In this document: piece after piece, positions 61,471-64,000 of the stretch
Layout of the letters: each line of letters starts with the position of its first letter
Numbering within the stretch: position 1 is the stretch's first letter
Source of the DNA: Psychroflexus tropicus DSM 15496
GTDB taxonomy: Bacteria > Bacteroidota > Bacteroidia > Flavobacteriales > Flavobacteriaceae
Direction of reading: 5' to 3'
NCBI RefSeq assembly: GCF_000378765.1
Contig: NZ_KB905343.1
Span: 665,218 to 729,217, forward strand
Length of the DNA stretch: 64,000 nt
The notes under the pieces: generated by a model
Seen by the model: only the letters and a program-made list of their open reading frames with translations
Databases searched by the model: none
What the model was told of the DNA's origin: nothing
Translations under genes and position numbers: made by a program

Positions 61471-62043
61471 TTAGGTCTTTAGGAATGCGATAAGTTTTTG
61501 AAAGGCTAAACTGCGGTGACTAATTTTGTTTTTTTCTGAAGCAGGCATTTCTGCAAAGGTTTGAGAATAGCCCTTAGGCTTAAAAATTGGATCATAGCCA
61601 AAGCCACCCTCTCCAGACTCTTTTAGGGTAATTTCACCCTCACAAATTCCAGTAAAGCTATATTCCTTGTCAGCATCTTTAAACACAATAACAGTTTTAA
61701 ACCGAGCAGATCGGTCGGGTTTATCACTCAATTTGGACAAGAGCTTTTTCTTGTTGGCCTCATCGCTTTTGAACTCACCGGCGTATCTTGCAGATTTTAC
61801 CCCTGGTTCACCATCAAGCGTCTCAACTTCCAGACCTGTATCATCTGCAAAACAAGGAAGGTTAAAAAGTTCAGCTACCTTAGTCGCTTTTATGGCAGCA
61901 TTGGCTTCAATGGTATCTCCGTCTTCTATTATTTCTTCATGAAATCCGATATCGGTAAGAGATTTGACCTGAATATCATCTGGCAGCATGTTCTGGATTT
62001 CCTTTACTTTGTTTGGGTTATGCGTGGCGAAAAGTAGCGTCAT
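61471..62043 (-). CDS. rdgB: Non-canonical purine NTP pyrophosphatase (RdgB/HAM1)
   Basis: A 190-residue enzyme that hydrolyses ITP, dITP and XTP to prevent their use. N-terminal LLFATHNPNKVKEIQNML, IEDGDTIEANAAIKA, FADDTGLEVETLDGEPGVKS, GEGGFGYDPIF, and C-terminal SHRSLAFQKL are the standard motifs. Its start overlaps the stop of the DUF58 gene by 4 bp. Confidence 0.95.
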   Translation of the reverse strand: MTLLFATHNPNKVKEIQNMLPDDIQVKSLTDIGFHEEIIEDGDTIEANAAIKATKVAELFNLPCFADDTGLEVETLDGEPGVKSARYAGEFKSDEANKKKLLSKLSDKPDRSARFKTVIVFKDADKEYSFTGICEGEITLKESGEGGFGYDPIFKPKGYSQTFAEMPASEKNKISHRSLAFQKLIAFLKT

Positions 62044-63371
62044 AATAATCCTTTAGCTTTTATTTCCAAATATTTATTGATGGTATTCACAGATAAGTCT
62101 TTCGGTTTAGTCAATACGGTTTGAATTCCATTTTTTTCTAGTTCCTTAACCATTAGTCGTTTGTCATAAACAAACTCTTGAGCAATCGTTTTTTCGTAAA
62201 TTTCAGTAAGATTAGATGTTTGTTTGTTAGCAAGTTCATCGAGTTCTGTATTTTCAAAAAAAATAACCACCAACAGATGAGATTTTGCCAAAGCTCTCAA
62301 ATAGGGGAGTTGTCTCCTTAAACTGGTAATATGTTCAAAATTAGTGTATAACATGAGTAAACTCCTTTGAGTGATTTTTCTCCTACTATGTGCGTAAAGC
62401 CTATTAAAATCTGATACCAAAAAATTAGTAGAGATCCCATATAAAGCCTCTAAAAGGGTATTTAAGTGAGTTTTTTTTGAGTTAGCAGGTATAAAATTGG
62501 CAATCTGGTCTGCAAATGTGAGCATTCCTACCTTGTCTTTCTTTTTTAAAGCTACATTGCTGAATGCCAGAGTAGCATTGATAGCATAATCCAAAAGAGA
62601 TAAACCTTCAAAAGGCATTTGCATGACTCTACCTACATCTATCAGGTTATAAATAGGCTGTGACTTTTCATCTTGGTATTGGTTAACCATGAGACTATTG
62701 TGCTTGGCAGTTGCTTTCCAGTTGATGGTCCTAATATCATCGCCAGTTACATAGTTTTTGATTTGTTCAAACTCCATGGTATGACCAATCTTTCTTATTT
62801 TTTTCATTCCATACCAACTCATTTTTTGATCCATTGCTAAAAAATCTAGCTTCTGCATTTGCACAAACGATGGATATACTTTTACCAAGGCCTTATTTTC
62901 AAACCTATACCGTCTTTTGACCAATTTTGACTTAGTACTTAGATAACAGTTAAGGAAACCGAAGTAGTATTCTCCTCGTTTAACGGGTGTGAGCGCATAC
63001 TCATAATTCTGTTTGGATAGCCTTGGTACTTTAAGAATTTTTAGAAAATCTCTTTTTTGGAATTGCTGTGGGATTTCATCAATGATTTCTAACACCACCT
63101 CAAAACCATAATTATTTTGAAATTGAAGATGAACTGAATTAGAATCACTGTTAGAAAATTTTTCAGGCAACAGTCTTTTTGCAAAAAATTTATTGCCGCT
63201 GTATAACCTTAAAAGCTCAGCTAAAATAATTCCACAAAATATCAATAGTAACCCTGTACTAATTAAATACAGGCTTTGAAACCAAAAGGAGATTAGGTAT
63301 AAACCAGAAATGATATACAAAATGGTGTATACTCGTTTACCAAAATAAAGGGAAGCAAAAAATTGTTTCAC
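62040..63371 (-). CDS. DUF58 domain membrane protein
   Basis: A 443-residue protein with two N-terminal membrane helices (about 15-55) and the DUF58 core near 195-285 (MEFEQIKNYVTGDDIRTINW, KATAKHNSLMVNQYQDEKSQ), with a vWA-like remainder (VGMLTFADQIANFIP). DUF58 proteins pair with MoxR AAA ATPases. The MoxR gene starts upstream and abuts at position 63371; rdgB follows. The pair is thought to act as an envelope-linked chaperone or regulator. Confidence 0.9.
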   Translation of the reverse strand: MKQFFASLYFGKRVYTILYIISGLYLISFWFQSLYLISTGLLLIFCGIILAELLRLYSGNKFFAKRLLPEKFSNSDSNSVHLQFQNNYGFEVVLEIIDEIPQQFQKRDFLKILKVPRLSKQNYEYALTPVKRGEYYFGFLNCYLSTKSKLVKRRYRFENKALVKVYPSFVQMQKLDFLAMDQKMSWYGMKKIRKIGHTMEFEQIKNYVTGDDIRTINWKATAKHNSLMVNQYQDEKSQPIYNLIDVGRVMQMPFEGLSLLDYAINATLAFSNVALKKKDKVGMLTFADQIANFIPANSKKTHLNTLLEALYGISTNFLVSDFNRLYAHSRRKITQRSLLMLYTNFEHITSLRRQLPYLRALAKSHLLVVIFFENTELDELANKQTSNLTEIYEKTIAQEFVYDKRLMVKELEKNGIQTVLTKPKDLSVNTINKYLEIKAKGLL

Positions 63372-64000
63372 TATCTAGGGATTTCAACAGTGTTCTGGAT
63401 AAGGTCAATTACTTGTTCGGGTGTGGTACCTTCCATTTCCTTCTCGGGAGATAAAATTATTCTATGGTTCAATACAGGTTTTAAACTCGATTTCACATCT
63501 TCTGGTGTTACAAAATCACGACCCTGGGTGGCAGCAAATGCTTTAGCCACTTTTAAAATAGAAAGAGAAGCCCTTGGAGAGCCACCAAGTATTAAATGAG
63601 GATGTTTACGGGTTTGCAATACGATCTCTGCGATGTAATCAAAGATCTTGTCTTCCACCACAATATCATGAATTTGATCTCTAAATTTAAGTAAAGTTTC
63701 GACAGACATCACAGGCTCTATCTGGTCTAAGGCCAAAGTAGATTTACGCTCATGCTGAAGTTTCATAATTTTAACTTCGTCTTCCAGGTTTGGATATTCA
63801 ATTTTTAGTTTAAATAAAAATCGATCAAGTTGAGCCTCTGGCAAAGCGTATGTGCCTTCTTGTTCAATAGGGTTTTGGGTAGCAATAACCATAAATGGAG
63901 GTGGCATTTTGTATTCATTGCCGTCCATTGTGATTTGTTTTTCTTCCATGACTTCAAACAGGGCCGCCTGCGTCTTAGCTGGAGCTCTGTTGATCTCATC
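63371..64000 (-). CDS. MoxR-family AAA ATPase, N-terminus outside the window
   Basis: The frame continues from 63949 to the window edge without a stop, giving 209 visible residues. The first visible stretch is DEINRAPAKTQAALFEVMEE, the end of the Walker B motif, so the true start lies beyond 64000. Sensor 1 VIATQNPIEQEGTYALPEAQ, the Arg finger in LDRFLFK, and sensor 2 LGGSPRASLSILKVAKAFAA follow. It works with the downstream DUF58 protein. About a third to two fifths of a typical 320-330 residue MoxR is missing. Confidence 0.93.
   Translation of the reverse strand, partial: DEINRAPAKTQAALFEVMEEKQITMDGNEYKMPPPFMVIATQNPIEQEGTYALPEAQLDRFLFKLKIEYPNLEDEVKIMKLQHERKSTLALDQIEPVMSVETLLKFRDQIHDIVVEDKIFDYIAEIVLQTRKHPHLILGGSPRASLSILKVAKAFAATQGRDFVTPEDVKSSLKPVLNHRIILSPEKEMEGTTPEQVIDLIQNTVEIPR

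Noticed and set aside
1-64000. tRNA, rRNA, CRISPR arrays, riboswitches
   Set aside because: All gaps over 100 bases were read; none shows cloverleaf, repeat-spacer or known riboswitch structure. A covariance-model search would be decisive.

Overview
The window reads as a chromosome segment of a Bacteroidetes bacterium, most likely a member of the Flavobacteriia. The evidence is the low GC content, the many promoter -7 elements of the form TAnnTTTG, the lack of strong Shine-Dalgarno sequences, and the family content (DUF4870, DUF5683, a GbsR-controlled RND pump, fasciclin lipoprotein, WbqC, large two-part LepB, BT4734/DUF3987 replication proteins). No tRNA, rRNA, CRISPR array or complete insertion sequence was seen.

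Positions 1 to about 7540 are the end of an integrated mobile element. Reading away from the chromosome junction it carries a zinc-ribbon/HTH protein, a tyrosine recombinase, an unrecognised 576-residue protein, two excisionase-like HTH proteins, a BT4734-type primase-like protein, a PriCT-2/DUF3987 protein, an XRE regulator and a truncated four-helix-bundle (S23) protein. All are on the minus strand, with mostly 4-bp overlaps. The element abuts the 3' end of mnmE, whose terminal codons may be its attachment site. The far end and any transfer genes lie outside the window.

Positions 7547-13333 hold core genes: mnmE, a DUF4870 membrane protein, dnaN, two tandem rhodaneses, and a MarR regulator with a nitroreductase and a YceI protein. 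A REP-like palindromic block lies in the next gap. Positions 13656-19190 are a polysaccharide start module on the minus strand (Wza-like, Wzc-like kinase, UDP-HexNAc dehydrogenase and epimerase) that stops without glycosyltransferases. Positions 19369-26347 hold an aldehyde dehydrogenase, YbaB, a prolyl oligopeptidase, and a pair of PLP enzymes that look like cysteate synthase plus an alpha-oxoamine synthase, the first two steps expected for sulfonolipid (capnine) synthesis.

Positions 26425-32593 are an RND efflux operon headed by its own GbsR/MarR regulator, with a clear palindromic operator over the promoter. Positions 32823-43232 hold fasciclin, Nudix, thioesterase, galE, nnr, hutH, lipoproteins, an alpha/beta hydrolase-OsmC fusion, and a recF/lipoprotein/DUF721 (DciA-like) operon. 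Positions 43376-49575 run in the plus direction: TPR protein, ribH, mutL, two rhomboids and an EEP phosphatase. Positions 49559-64000 run in the minus direction: wbqC, lepB, dapB, DUF5683, parB, parA, an SDR, menA, purB, a cysteine-free sirtuin, a CarboxypepD_reg protein, a DEAD-box helicase, rdgB, DUF58, and a MoxR ATPase cut by the window end.

The most interesting items are the mobile element at mnmE with its unknown 576-residue protein and repeat-rich junction, the sulfonolipid enzyme pair, the GbsR operator, two genes with apparently leaderless promoters, a MutL with altered endonuclease motifs, and the zinc-less sirtuin. I did not find a clearly new multi-gene system beyond these.
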